Assembly: GCF_041227145.1 (NCBI RefSeq)
Contig: NZ_JBGFSP010000003.1
Span: 2,108,001-2,172,000, forward strand
From: Bacteroides sp. AN502(2024)
GTDB lineage: Bacteria; Bacteroidota; Bacteroidia; Bacteroidales; Bacteroidaceae
Length of the DNA: 64,000 nt
Direction of reading: 5' to 3'
Under the pieces are notes generated by a model, which did no database searches, was not told the origin of the DNA, and saw only the letters and a program-made list of their open reading frames with translations. Within the stretch, counting starts at the first letter, position 1. Each line of letters starts with the position of its first letter. Below, in pieces: positions 1-7,457 of the stretch. The position numbers and the translations under genes are program-made.

Positions 1-597
1 GAAGAGTTGCAGGGCTTGTATGCGGTTGAAGGAGAAGCGCTTTTCGGCAAGGGACTGATAAATCTGTACGGTAGTCAGCCCCTTTATCCATTTCACGGGC
101 AGGGGAACTTTCCGCTCCACCACTTTCTCGCCTCCGCGATAAAGCCCCACCTCCTTGGGACCGACCGACATCACCACATTCTCCCGTCTGCCTATTCCTC
201 CTAAGGCGGAAATCATTCCGGGGTTAAAATCGACATTCGTGGTCCCGTTTTCCGGGAACTCCCCGTCGTGCCCGTCGGGCAGTACGTCCACCCGGGCATA
301 TACACCCGCACAATTGGAAAACCCCTCAAAGCGCAGGCGATTATTTCCCGCCGTTACAATCGGGTCTTTCAGCAAGGAAAGCTGTGCGGGCGTCAGATTG
401 AAACCGGACTGCACAACGTTGGACAACGCGATGAGGCAACGCGCCGTTATATAAGGTTGCGTCAGCTTCCCCCAAAAGAAGCAGGGGGCTTCTTTCTTCT
501 CTATCTCGCTGTATTTGGCAAGAAACAGCTCATCTCCTCCGCCGGCTTGCCGCAGAACGGATGGGGCGGCATAGTGATAAGATAGTGTGTCGGTCAT
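1..597 (-). CDS. SWIM zinc-finger-like protein, 5' part only (runs off the window)
   Basis: An open frame of exactly 199 codons reads leftward from ATG at 597 to the window edge with no stop, so only the N-terminus is present. It begins MTDTLSYHYAAPSVLRQAG and later has DVLPDGHDGEFPENGTTNVD and KVVERKVPLPVKWIKGLTTV. From memory this resembles the N-terminal half of Bacteroides proteins annotated as SWIM zinc finger family, whose CxCx(n)CxH motif would lie outside the window, so the family call is tentative. There is no signal peptide, so it is probably cytoplasmic. A TATATTTG box at 631-638 on the same strand is a good promoter candidate. It is divergent from, and seems unrelated to, the polysaccharide loci. 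Confidence 0.6.
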   Translation of the reverse strand, partial: MTDTLSYHYAAPSVLRQAGGGDELFLAKYSEIEKKEAPCFFWGKLTQPYITARCLIALSNVVQSGFNLTPAQLSLLKDPIVTAGNNRLRFEGFSNCAGVYARVDVLPDGHDGEFPENGTTNVDFNPGMISALGGIGRRENVVMSVGPKEVGLYRGGEKVVERKVPLPVKWIKGLTTVQIYQSLAEKRFSFNRIQALQLF

Positions 598-630
598 GGA
601 TAACAAATTGGTATTTGGTTGTACATTGCC

Positions 631-638
631 CAAATATA
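631..638 (-). promoter_or_regulatory. Bacteroides -7 box for the SWIM-like gene
   Basis: On the minus strand the sequence reads TATATTTG, an exact match to the TAnnTTTG consensus, 33 bp upstream of the ATG at 597. I see no clear -33 TTTG box. Confidence 0.45.
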
Positions 639-854
639 GAAATTAATTCTTACGTGAAAAAAGAAGTAGGATAATTTACATCACTTTGGAGTGAGTGTGT
701 GAAATTATACAATATCGTCGAAAGACTAATTGATGCCTCTTATTATACTGGCTATGAGATATAACCTTTTATAGTCTGACACATTTTTTATGCACAAAAG
801 CGTTATTTTTTATAAATATTCTTAAATAGTATGTTCATTTTTTCCAGAAAATAA

Positions 855-1018
855 TACTTTTGTGCCCATGATTAGTATGTTTTAGCAACTAATCTAAATT
901 AAATCTTATGAATTTTTAAAGATGAAAAAGACAGCTGTTTGTGAAAATCGCTAATATTGTTTGTTTTGTTTGTGTTATCCCATTTTGAGTCAGGTGTGAC
1001 TTCAAAATGGGATTTTTT
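855..1018 (+). ncRNA. Candidate small RNA or leader with own promoter and terminator
   Basis: TACTTTTG at 855-862 matches the Bacteroides -7 consensus. A 7-bp hairpin (GATTAGT 870-876 with ACTAATC 888-894) falls at the predicted 5' end. A strong intrinsic terminator closes the unit: ATCCCATTTTGA at 977-988 pairs with TCAAAATGGGAT at 1002-1013, followed by a T run to 1018. The transcript would be about 150 nt. It contains one tiny ORF with start codon at 922 (MKKTAVCENR, stop 952-954). It may be a noncoding RNA, a small-protein mRNA, or the attenuated leader of a gene lost downstream when the insertion sequence arrived. I recognise no known RNA family. Confidence 0.45.
977..1018 (+). terminator. 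Intrinsic terminator
   Basis: A perfect 12-bp stem (977-988 with 1002-1013) with a 13-nt loop is followed by TTTTTT. It ends the short transcription unit upstream of the insertion sequence. Confidence 0.75.
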
Positions 1019-1132
1019 GCGTAATGGTTTCTTTTTATTGTTGAAAGTGTGCCAATGATCGGTTACGGTTCACCGGTAAAATCATGTGGTCTTCTTCTCT
1101 CCAATTCTTATCTTTGCCTTCAAAAAACTCTT

Positions 1133-1519
1133 ATGACTAGTTACGATACTCTTTTAGTTCTTGCTCGCTTCATACTCCCAGCTGACCTGTTGGAGTGTTT
1201 TGATATTGTTAAAATAGAGAACACCGCTGAAATGTTAACCATTCATTTAGATGAGCAAAATCTTCCTCCCTTGTCCTCTAGGGTTCACTCTTTAGAGTCC
1301 AAAGGTTTTCTTCCTCCGGTTTATATTCGTGATTTTCCTATCCGTGACCGTAAGGTAAGCTTATGTGTACGGCGTTGTAAATGGCTCGACAAGGAAACTG
1401 GTTCTATCATCTGTAACACTTTTGAGCTTACCGCTCAGGGAACGCGACATTCAAAAGAATTCGCGTCTTTTTTAAAAGGATTGCTTGGAGAAATACCCGA
1501 TTACGGCCCGCTCTCTTGA
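1133..1519 (+). CDS. IS transposase, N-terminal region (orfA, ISAon1 type)
   Basis: A 128-residue protein beginning MTSYDTLLVLARFILPADLL, with a later CVRRCKWLDKETG segment. It matches what I recall as the separately annotated N-terminal region of ISAon1-type transposases, which would bind the inverted repeats. I chose ATG 1133 because the in-frame extension upstream enters the left inverted repeat. It ends in a 44-bp overlap with the downstream catalytic frame, which lies in the +1 register, so orfA and orfB are probably joined by frameshifting or by coupled re-initiation. Confidence 0.7.
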   Translation: MTSYDTLLVLARFILPADLLECFDIVKIENTAEMLTIHLDEQNLPPLSSRVHSLESKGFLPPVYIRDFPIRDRKVSLCVRRCKWLDKETGSIICNTFELTAQGTRHSKEFASFLKGLLGEIPDYGPLS

Positions 1520-2468
1520 ACGTTATTATCATATTGACGGTGATCAGTTTGAGCGGCAATATAAAGAGTATCTAAGTGACTACCGCATGTGGGATCAACT
1601 GTCCCATGCCGCAAACTGGCTGCTGTTTTCCGAGAACCTGGGACCGTACTTGAGTATTGATGAAACTTCCCTTTCTAATGGTGAGTTATATACTATAATC
1701 ATCAACAGAGAGGCACACGGTGGTAAAGGTGCTATCGTGGCTATTGTCAAGGGTACCAAGGCTGACGATGTCATAGCTGTGCTAGAACAAATCCCTGAAG
1801 AAGCACTTCGGATGGTGCGGGAGGTCACTCTTGATTTGTCAGAAAGTATGCGCAAGATCGTTCGCAGATGTTTCACCTCGGCTATCCGTGTGATAGATCG
1901 CTTCCATATTCAAAAGCTGGCGTGTGATGCTGTACAGGAAATTAGAATCGGACACCGTTGGGAAGCTATACAAGAAGAGACTGATGTCAGGCAGGAAGCT
2001 AAAGGTCTGAAAAAGAAATATACCCCTTTTATCTTTGAGAATGGTGATACACGCAAGGAATTATTGGCAAGGAGCCGGTATCTGCTTTTTAAATCTGCTG
2101 AAAAATGGACTGAAGCACAGAAGCTCAGAGCTACAGTCTTATTCAGAGAATATCCGGATATTAAACGGGCATATTCACTTAGTCATTCTTTAAGAATGAT
2201 TTTTAATAAACGATCGATAAAGGCAGGAGCAAGAACCAATTTAGCGAAGTGGTATCAAGAAGTAGAGCAATCTGGATTTGACTCGTTTAACACAATAGCT
2301 GCTACATTATATGACAGAAGTGAGCAGATACTAAACTTCTATATTAATAGGGCATCAAATGCTGCTGCAGAATCATTTAATGCGAAAGTTAAACAGTTCA
2401 GAGCACAACTTAGAGGGGTTATAGACATACCCTTTTTCTTGTATAGACTAACTAAAATTTATGCATAA
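1485..2468 (+). CDS. IS transposase, catalytic DDE region (orfB, ISL3/ISAon1 type)
   Basis: A 327-residue frame counted from a TTG at 1485; the frame is open only from 1476, after TAA at 1473-1475. It carries a DDE_Tnp_ISL3-like layout: D59 in LSIDETSL, D138 in VIDRFHIQKL and E296 in AAESFNAKVKQFRAQLRG. The lack of an ATG near the start and the overlap with orfA (1476-1519) suggest it is made as an orfA-orfB fusion or by coupled re-initiation. Full length for the family, with no internal stop. Confidence 0.75.
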   Translation: MEKYPITARSLERYYHIDGDQFERQYKEYLSDYRMWDQLSHAANWLLFSENLGPYLSIDETSLSNGELYTIIINREAHGGKGAIVAIVKGTKADDVIAVLEQIPEEALRMVREVTLDLSESMRKIVRRCFTSAIRVIDRFHIQKLACDAVQEIRIGHRWEAIQEETDVRQEAKGLKKKYTPFIFENGDTRKELLARSRYLLFKSAEKWTEAQKLRATVLFREYPDIKRAYSLSHSLRMIFNKRSIKAGARTNLAKWYQEVEQSGFDSFNTIAATLYDRSEQILNFYINRASNAAAESFNAKVKQFRAQLRGVIDIPFFLYRLTKIYA

Positions 2469-2682
2469 AACCACAGGATTTTATCGATGACCCCACAAGA
2501 CTTTACCGGTGACCCCGGTTACAACTATCATTGGGCAAATAATAGCAGCATTGGGAGATTCTTTATCCCAAACAAAAGACGCAGACTTAATCTTTTTCTT
2601 TTTTATAGTCTGTTTCTATAAATCTTCTCTTTTTCTCATAAGAAAGAATATATTTGTATTCAAGTTAAACGAAAATTAAAAT

Positions 2683-2838
2683 ATGATAACAAGCCAGTTG
2701 CTTCGTTCTGAAATGATTGTCCGTTTGTCTACCTTGCTCCGGTTTGTAACGGATATCAAAGAAATGGATATCAATCCGCTTCTCGCAACGGAAAAGGCTG
2801 TTGTGCCCGTGAATGCACATATTAAAATAGAGAAATAA
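2683..2838 (+). pseudogene. Relic of ADP-forming acyl-CoA synthetase, C-terminal end only
   Basis: A 51-codon frame reads MITSQLLRSEMIVRLSTLLR, then DIKEMDINPLLATEKAVV and ends VNAHIKIEK. The ExDINPLL...GVVAxDAR pattern is the very C-terminus of the ATP-grasp (beta) part of NDP-forming acetate/acyl-CoA ligases, normally the last 40-50 residues of a roughly 690-residue protein. An in-frame TAA lies just upstream (2677-2679), and nothing else of the gene remains between the insertion sequence and this point. I read it as a gene fragment left by deletion, possibly linked to the adjacent element. Translation as a small protein is possible but unlikely to be functional. Confidence 0.6.
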
Positions 2839-2893
2839 GACTATTTTTTCATTCATTGGGACATATTTACTATCTTCCCGCTGTGATTTTGCG

Positions 2894-2901
2894 TACATTT
2901 G
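2894..2901 (+). promoter_or_regulatory. Bacteroides -7 box for HTCS-A
   Basis: TACATTTG is an exact TAnnTTTG match 36 bp upstream of the HTCS-A start codon. No copy of the operator motif found in front of operons A1 and A2 is present here, so HTCS-A is probably expressed at a steady low level. Confidence 0.4.
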
Positions 2902-2937
2902 GTAAGTTGAATAAAAGAAGTTTTATAAACCGAATAT

Positions 2938-5900
2938 ATGAAAAAAATTATAATAACGTTTATTTCTTTAATAATTGGAATTCTTAGTCGTGCACAAACG
3001 GTTAATGAACATTACTATTTTAAGAATCTTAGTAGTAAGAATGGGTTGTCACAAAATACTGTAAGTGCTATCTTGCAGGACTCGAAAGGTTTTATGTGGT
3101 TTGGTACGAAAGATGGATTAGATCGATATGATGGGGTGTCTTTTCGGCATTTTAGGTACGATAGAAACAATCCGAGGAGCCTGGGCAATAATTTTGTGAC
3201 TTCTCTTTATGAAGATATCGAAGGTAATATTTGGGTAGGAACTGATGTGGGAGTCTATATCTATTATCCGGAAAAAGATACTTTTCGTCATTTTGTAGAA
3301 CAGAGTGACAAAAACACGAGGGTGGAACGAGCCGTTGCTATGATTTCAGGAGATAGTCAGGGAAGGGTTTGGATAGCTGCAGAGGCGCAAAACTTGTTTT
3401 GTTATGATTTGAAAAAACAGACCTTGCGAAACTATGTTTTGACCGATCATCCATTGGTTTCTACCAATGTGAAATGCCTGACAGTTGATTATAGTGGTAC
3501 TATCTGGATTGGTTTCTACGGTGACGGATTGTTTTATTCGGAAGATGACTTGAAAACTCTTCATCCTTATTTATCACCTGTTGATAATGAGGAAACTTTC
3601 AATAATGACGTTGTGAGCGAAATACTCCTGGGAGCATACAATTGTTTATATATTGGTTCTTTAAAGGGAGGAGTGAAAGAATTGAATCTGACTTCGGGTA
3701 GATTACGGGATTTGTTGTTGAAAGATGAAGATAATGAATCCATTTATTGTCGGACATTGCTTTTTGCTACGGATAATGAGTTATGGATAGGTACAGAAAG
3801 CGGAGCCTATATTTATAATCTCCGTACGGGGAAGTATACGCATTTGCGTAGTTCTGAGTATGATCCCTACTCTTTATCTGATAACGCAATTTATTCGTTT
3901 TGTAAAGACCGTGAAGATGGCATATGGATCGGTTCGTATTTTGGCGGAGTAAACTATTATCCGCGTTTGTATACCCATTTTGAGAAATATTATCCCAAGG
4001 GAGAGGAAAAGAGTCTGCATGGTAAACGAGTACGTGAATTTTGTCGTGATAACTATGGTGTGTTATGGATTGGTACGGAAGATGGTGGGCTGAACCGTTT
4101 TAATTTGAATACAAAAGAGTTTTCTTTTTTTGCTCCTAGTGCAGGGTTTACCAATATACATGGACTATGCTTAGTGGATGATAAGCTTTGGGTTGGTACA
4201 TTCTCTAAAGGATTGAAGATTATAGATACTCGTACAGGGACTGTCTTAAAGAGCTATCAGAAGAACAGTTCTCCCCGTTCTTTGATTGATAATAGTATTT
4301 TTGCAATTTGTAGAACTGCTACAGGCGATATCTACTTAGGAACTATGTTCGGGCTGGTAAGATATAATAAACAATCGGATGATTTTGACCACATACCGGA
4401 ATTGAATGGAAAATTTGTATATGATATAAAAGAAGATTCTGGAGGTAATATCTGGTTGGCAACTTATGCTAATGGTGCCTATTGTTATGATGTAAACGAT
4501 CGGAAATGGAAAAACTATGTGCATGATGAAAAAGATACCACAAGTCTTCCATATAATAAGGTTTCGAGCATTTTTGAAGATTCCTATCACCGGATTTGGT
4601 TAACAACTCAGGGAGGAGGTTTTTGCTTATTTCATCCGGAGTCAGAGACGTTTACTAGTTATAATTCAACCGATGGCCTACCTAGTGATGTTGTTTATCA
4701 GATTGTGGAGGATAAAGATGGTCAGCTGTGGCTAACAACTAACAATGGGCTTGTCTATTTTCAGCCAAAAACTGAAACGATGAAAGTATATACTACCGCA
4801 AATGGTCTGTTGGGCGATCAGTTTAACTATCGGTCTAGTTTTGAAGATGAGAATGGAATGATTTATTTGGGTGGAATTGATGGCTTTATAGCTTTTAATC
4901 CTAAAAATTTCTCAGAAAATAAGAATCTTCCCACAGTAGTAATTACAGATTTCCTATTGTTTAATAAAGAGGTGTATGCAGGTGAACCTAATTCGCCTTT
5001 GGAAAAGAATATCACTTTTTCTGATAAGATAGTACTCCGGGCCGATCAGAATTCATTTTCTTTCCGTATCTCGGCTCTTGGTTATCAAGCTTCCGGAATG
5101 AATAAGCTGATGTATAAATTGGAAGGTTTTGATAATGAGTGGTTATCTATCGGTGAGAGTCCGTTGATAACCTATGCTAATCTGCATTATGGTGATTATG
5201 TATTCCGGGTGAAAGCTGCAAATGACAATGGTGTTTGGAATAATAATGAAAGTTTATTGAGTATCAGGATTTTGCCTCCTTTCTATCTGTCAATTTGGGC
5301 TTGTTGCATTTATATACTTTTGATTATTGGATGTTCCATTTATTTGATTCTTTATTTAAAACGCCGCAGTAATAGAAAGCATTATCGGCAAATGGAGAAA
5401 TTTGAGCAAGAGAAGGAACGTGAAATATATTATGCGAAAATAGATTTCTTTACGAATGTAGCTCATGAGATACGTACTCCTTTGACGTTGATTAATGGTC
5501 CTCTAGAGAATATTCTTCTGAAAAAGACTGTGGATCCTGCGATACGGGAGGATTTGAATATAATGAAACAAAATGCGGAACGGTTGTTAAGTCTGACGAA
5601 CCAGTTGCTGGATTTCCGTAAAACAGAAAGTCAGGGATTCCGCTTAAACTTTGCTGAATGTAATGTTACTGAGATACTGAAAGAGACTTATAACCGTTTT
5701 ACATCTTTGGCGAGGCAGAGAGAACTGGACTTTGTATTGAATGTAGTCGAACAGGATTTCTATGCGCATGTCAATAAGGAAGCATTTATTAAGATTGTTA
5801 GTAATTTGTTGAATAATGCTGTGAAATATGCAGAAACATATGTGTATGTGTTTTTGGAAATGAACGGGATAGGAGAAAAGAGTATGTTTTATATTCGTAC

Positions 5901-6954
5901 AGTGAATGATGGTGTTATCATCCCGAATGAAATGAAAGAGGAAATCTTTAAACCTTTTGTTCGTTTCAATGAAAAAGAAGATGGTAAGGTTACTACAGGA
6001 ACAGGAATTGGATTAGCTCTTTCGCGTTCATTAGCTGAATTGCATCAGGGAAGTTTGATGATGTTGGAAGGTGAAGAGGCAAATGTTTTCTGTCTGTCAC
6101 TTCCTGTAAAGCAGGATAGTGTAATAAAGCTGACTTCAGAACATAAATCTGTGGAGGAGGGTAATATAGTGGATCGGCGAATGGGAATAATAGAGAGTAG
6201 AGGGGACAGACCGATAGTACTAGTAGTGGATGATAATCCGGATATGTTGTCTTTTATCGTTCGTCAATTGGAAGGTAATTATGCAGTTTTGACTGCCAAT
6301 GATGGGGTGGAAGCGTTGAAAGTATTGGATAATCAGGAGGTCATGCTGATAGTAAGTGATGTTGTTATGCCTCGTATGGATGGATTTGAATTGTGTAAGA
6401 TGATAAAATCTAAACTGGATTATAGCCATATTCCAGTGATTTTATTAACTGCTAAAACGAATATTCAATCGAAGATAGAAGGGCTGGAATTAGGGGCAGA
6501 TGCATATATTGAGAAACCTTTCTCTGTTGAGTATTTGCAGGCTTGTATCACTAATCTGATTAATAGTCGTGAGAAGTTGCGACAAGCTTTTGCACAATCT
6601 CCTTTTGTTACAGCTAATACGATGGCTTTGACAAAAGCTGATGAGGAGTTTATGAAAAAGTTGAATGAAATCATTCAGAATAATTTGCATAATCCGGATT
6701 TTAGTATGGATGATATAGTGGATTCTTTAAATATGAGTCGTTCTAATTTTTATAGGAAAATTAAAGGTGTACTTGATTTGAGTCCGAATGAATATTTACG
6801 GTTGGAAAGATTGAAACGGGCTGCCCAGTTATTGAAAGAGGGAAATGGGCGAGTAAATGAAATTTGTTATATGGTAGGCTTTAATTCTCCTTCTTATTTC
6901 TCTAAATGTTTTCAGAAGCAATTTGGAGTGCTCCCTAAGGAGTTTGCCGGTTAA
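2938..6954 (+). CDS. HTCS-A, hybrid two-component system sensor-regulator
   Basis: A 1338-residue one-protein signalling system. After a signal peptide (about 1-20) comes a long periplasmic part made of Reg_prop beta-propeller blades (repeated WIGT/GGLNRF motifs) and a Y_Y_Y domain ending near 780. One membrane helix (about 784-807) follows, then a histidine kinase with H843 in NVAHEIRTPLTL, an ATPase with a GTGIGLALSRSL box, a receiver domain with acceptor D1141 and acidic pair D1098/D1099, and a C-terminal AraC-type DNA-binding domain (about 1210-1338). HTCS proteins bind oligosaccharides in the periplasm and activate neighbouring susCD operons. Its targets are probably operons A1 and A2, which share an operator-like motif. 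It is full length with all signalling residues present. Confidence 0.95.
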   Translation: MKKIIITFISLIIGILSRAQTVNEHYYFKNLSSKNGLSQNTVSAILQDSKGFMWFGTKDGLDRYDGVSFRHFRYDRNNPRSLGNNFVTSLYEDIEGNIWVGTDVGVYIYYPEKDTFRHFVEQSDKNTRVERAVAMISGDSQGRVWIAAEAQNLFCYDLKKQTLRNYVLTDHPLVSTNVKCLTVDYSGTIWIGFYGDGLFYSEDDLKTLHPYLSPVDNEETFNNDVVSEILLGAYNCLYIGSLKGGVKELNLTSGRLRDLLLKDEDNESIYCRTLLFATDNELWIGTESGAYIYNLRTGKYTHLRSSEYDPYSLSDNAIYSFCKDREDGIWIGSYFGGVNYYPRLYTHFEKYYPKGEEKSLHGKRVREFCRDNYGVLWIGTEDGGLNRFNLNTKEFSFFAPSAGFTNIHGLCLVDDKLWVGTFSKGLKIIDTRTGTVLKSYQKNSSPRSLIDNSIFAICRTATGDIYLGTMFGLVRYNKQSDDFDHIPELNGKFVYDIKEDSGGNIWLATYANGAYCYDVNDRKWKNYVHDEKDTTSLPYNKVSSIFEDSYHRIWLTTQGGGFCLFHPESETFTSYNSTDGLPSDVVYQIVEDKDGQLWLTTNNGLVYFQPKTETMKVYTTANGLLGDQFNYRSSFEDENGMIYLGGIDGFIAFNPKNFSENKNLPTVVITDFLLFNKEVYAGEPNSPLEKNITFSDKIVLRADQNSFSFRISALGYQASGMNKLMYKLEGFDNEWLSIGESPLITYANLHYGDYVFRVKAANDNGVWNNNESLLSIRILPPFYLSIWACCIYILLIIGCSIYLILYLKRRSNRKHYRQMEKFEQEKEREIYYAKIDFFTNVAHEIRTPLTLINGPLENILLKKTVDPAIREDLNIMKQNAERLLSLTNQLLDFRKTESQGFRLNFAECNVTEILKETYNRFTSLARQRELDFVLNVVEQDFYAHVNKEAFIKIVSNLLNNAVKYAETYVYVFLEMNGIGEKSMFYIRTVNDGVIIPNEMKEEIFKPFVRFNEKEDGKVTTGTGIGLALSRSLAELHQGSLMMLEGEEANVFCLSLPVKQDSVIKLTSEHKSVEEGNIVDRRMGIIESRGDRPIVLVVDDNPDMLSFIVRQLEGNYAVLTANDGVEALKVLDNQEVMLIVSDVVMPRMDGFELCKMIKSKLDYSHIPVILLTAKTNIQSKIEGLELGADAYIEKPFSVEYLQACITNLINSREKLRQAFAQSPFVTANTMALTKADEEFMKKLNEIIQNNLHNPDFSMDDIVDSLNMSRSNFYRKIKGVLDLSPNEYLRLERLKRAAQLLKEGNGRVNEICYMVGFNSPSYFSKCFQKQFGVLPKEFAG

Positions 6955-7123
6955 GCCTGCTACCTGGCTTTCACGAAAATCTTGGCGTTTTTTATAAGAT
7001 ATTTGTTGGGTACATATCCTGCAAATAGCATATTATATGCTTGACAAATAGAGAGATTTATATGTTTGAGGGGCTTATGTCTTTTTCTAGGAAAATAAGC
7101 TATAAGATAATCTATACAATATT
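6955..7123. other. Noncoding interval after HTCS-A
   Basis: AT-rich stretch between HTCS-A and the SusC1 control region. A T run at about 6988-6993 follows a GC-poor stretch, but I cannot draw a convincing terminator stem. I see no gene here. Confidence 0.4.
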
Positions 7124-7171
7124 TGTTTCATTTCTGTCTCATTTGAAACGAATTTGCTATTCTTTCTTTTG

Positions 7172-7239
7172 TTTGAGACTGTATTGCGATTTATTGGGAT
7201 ATTTATTTTATCAGGAAATTCTTTCATCCGTTAATTTTG
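7172..7239 (+). promoter_or_regulatory. Operator and promoter of operon A1 (probable HTCS-A site)
   Basis: TTTGAGAC (7172-7179), six bases, then GCGATTTATTGGGAT and ATTTAT (7186-7206). A perfect -7 box TAATTTTG lies at 7232-7239, 25 bp after the motif. The same arrangement with the same spacing occurs at 14687-14754. The predicted transcript start is near 7245, which places the motif at roughly -73 to -39, a usual place for an AraC-type activator. An additional upstream element TGTTTCATTT (7124-7133) is also present before the second site, but at a different distance. Confidence 0.7.
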
Positions 7240-7457
7240 CCAATGTTAATCAATAGAAAATAATATGATAAAACAATTGCATCAATGAAAAACTTTTTAT
7301 TCTTTTCTTAGTTACTGCTGAAACAGTGGAAACCTGCATGAAGTAAAATCATACATTCTTTTGATAGAAGAATGAATATGGAAAATGTTCTGTCGTGATC
7401 TTTTTATTGATTGATGCCGGGAATGTTTATAATGAAATAACCTTTTTATTAATAATT

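Larger units (their letters stand above)
1067..2515 (+). mobile_element. ISL3-family (ISAon1-type) insertion sequence
   Basis: About 1.45 kb. The left end GGTTCACCGGTAAAATC and the right end, read inward as GGGTCACCGGTAAAGTC, are imperfect inverted repeats that continue to TGTGG. Both are flanked directly by CGGTTAC (1060-1066 and 2516-2522), a probable 7-bp target duplication; ISL3 elements usually make about 8 bp, so the true ends may be off by a base. A second, subterminal copy of the repeat (ACCACAGGATTTTATCGATG, 2470-2489) lies inside the right end. Two overlapping transposase frames fill the element. It looks intact and possibly active. Confidence 0.8.

Noticed and set aside
155..585. 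Plus-strand frames in the first 600 bases
   Set aside because: The minus strand has an uninterrupted 199-codon frame to the window edge with protein-like composition and a promoter, so the plus frames are shadows.
1050..2537. Reading TGCCAATGAT/ATCATTGGGCA as the true ends of the insertion sequence
   Set aside because: The CGGTTAC repeats directly flank the inner inverted repeats, and no target duplication flanks the outer ones. The outer pair is better read as a pre-existing hairpin, although I cannot exclude the alternative without an empty site.
7041..7256. 71-codon open frame upstream of susC1
   Set aside because: It covers the operator and the -7 box of operon A1 and has AT-driven composition with no recognisable domain. 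The regulatory reading explains the region better.
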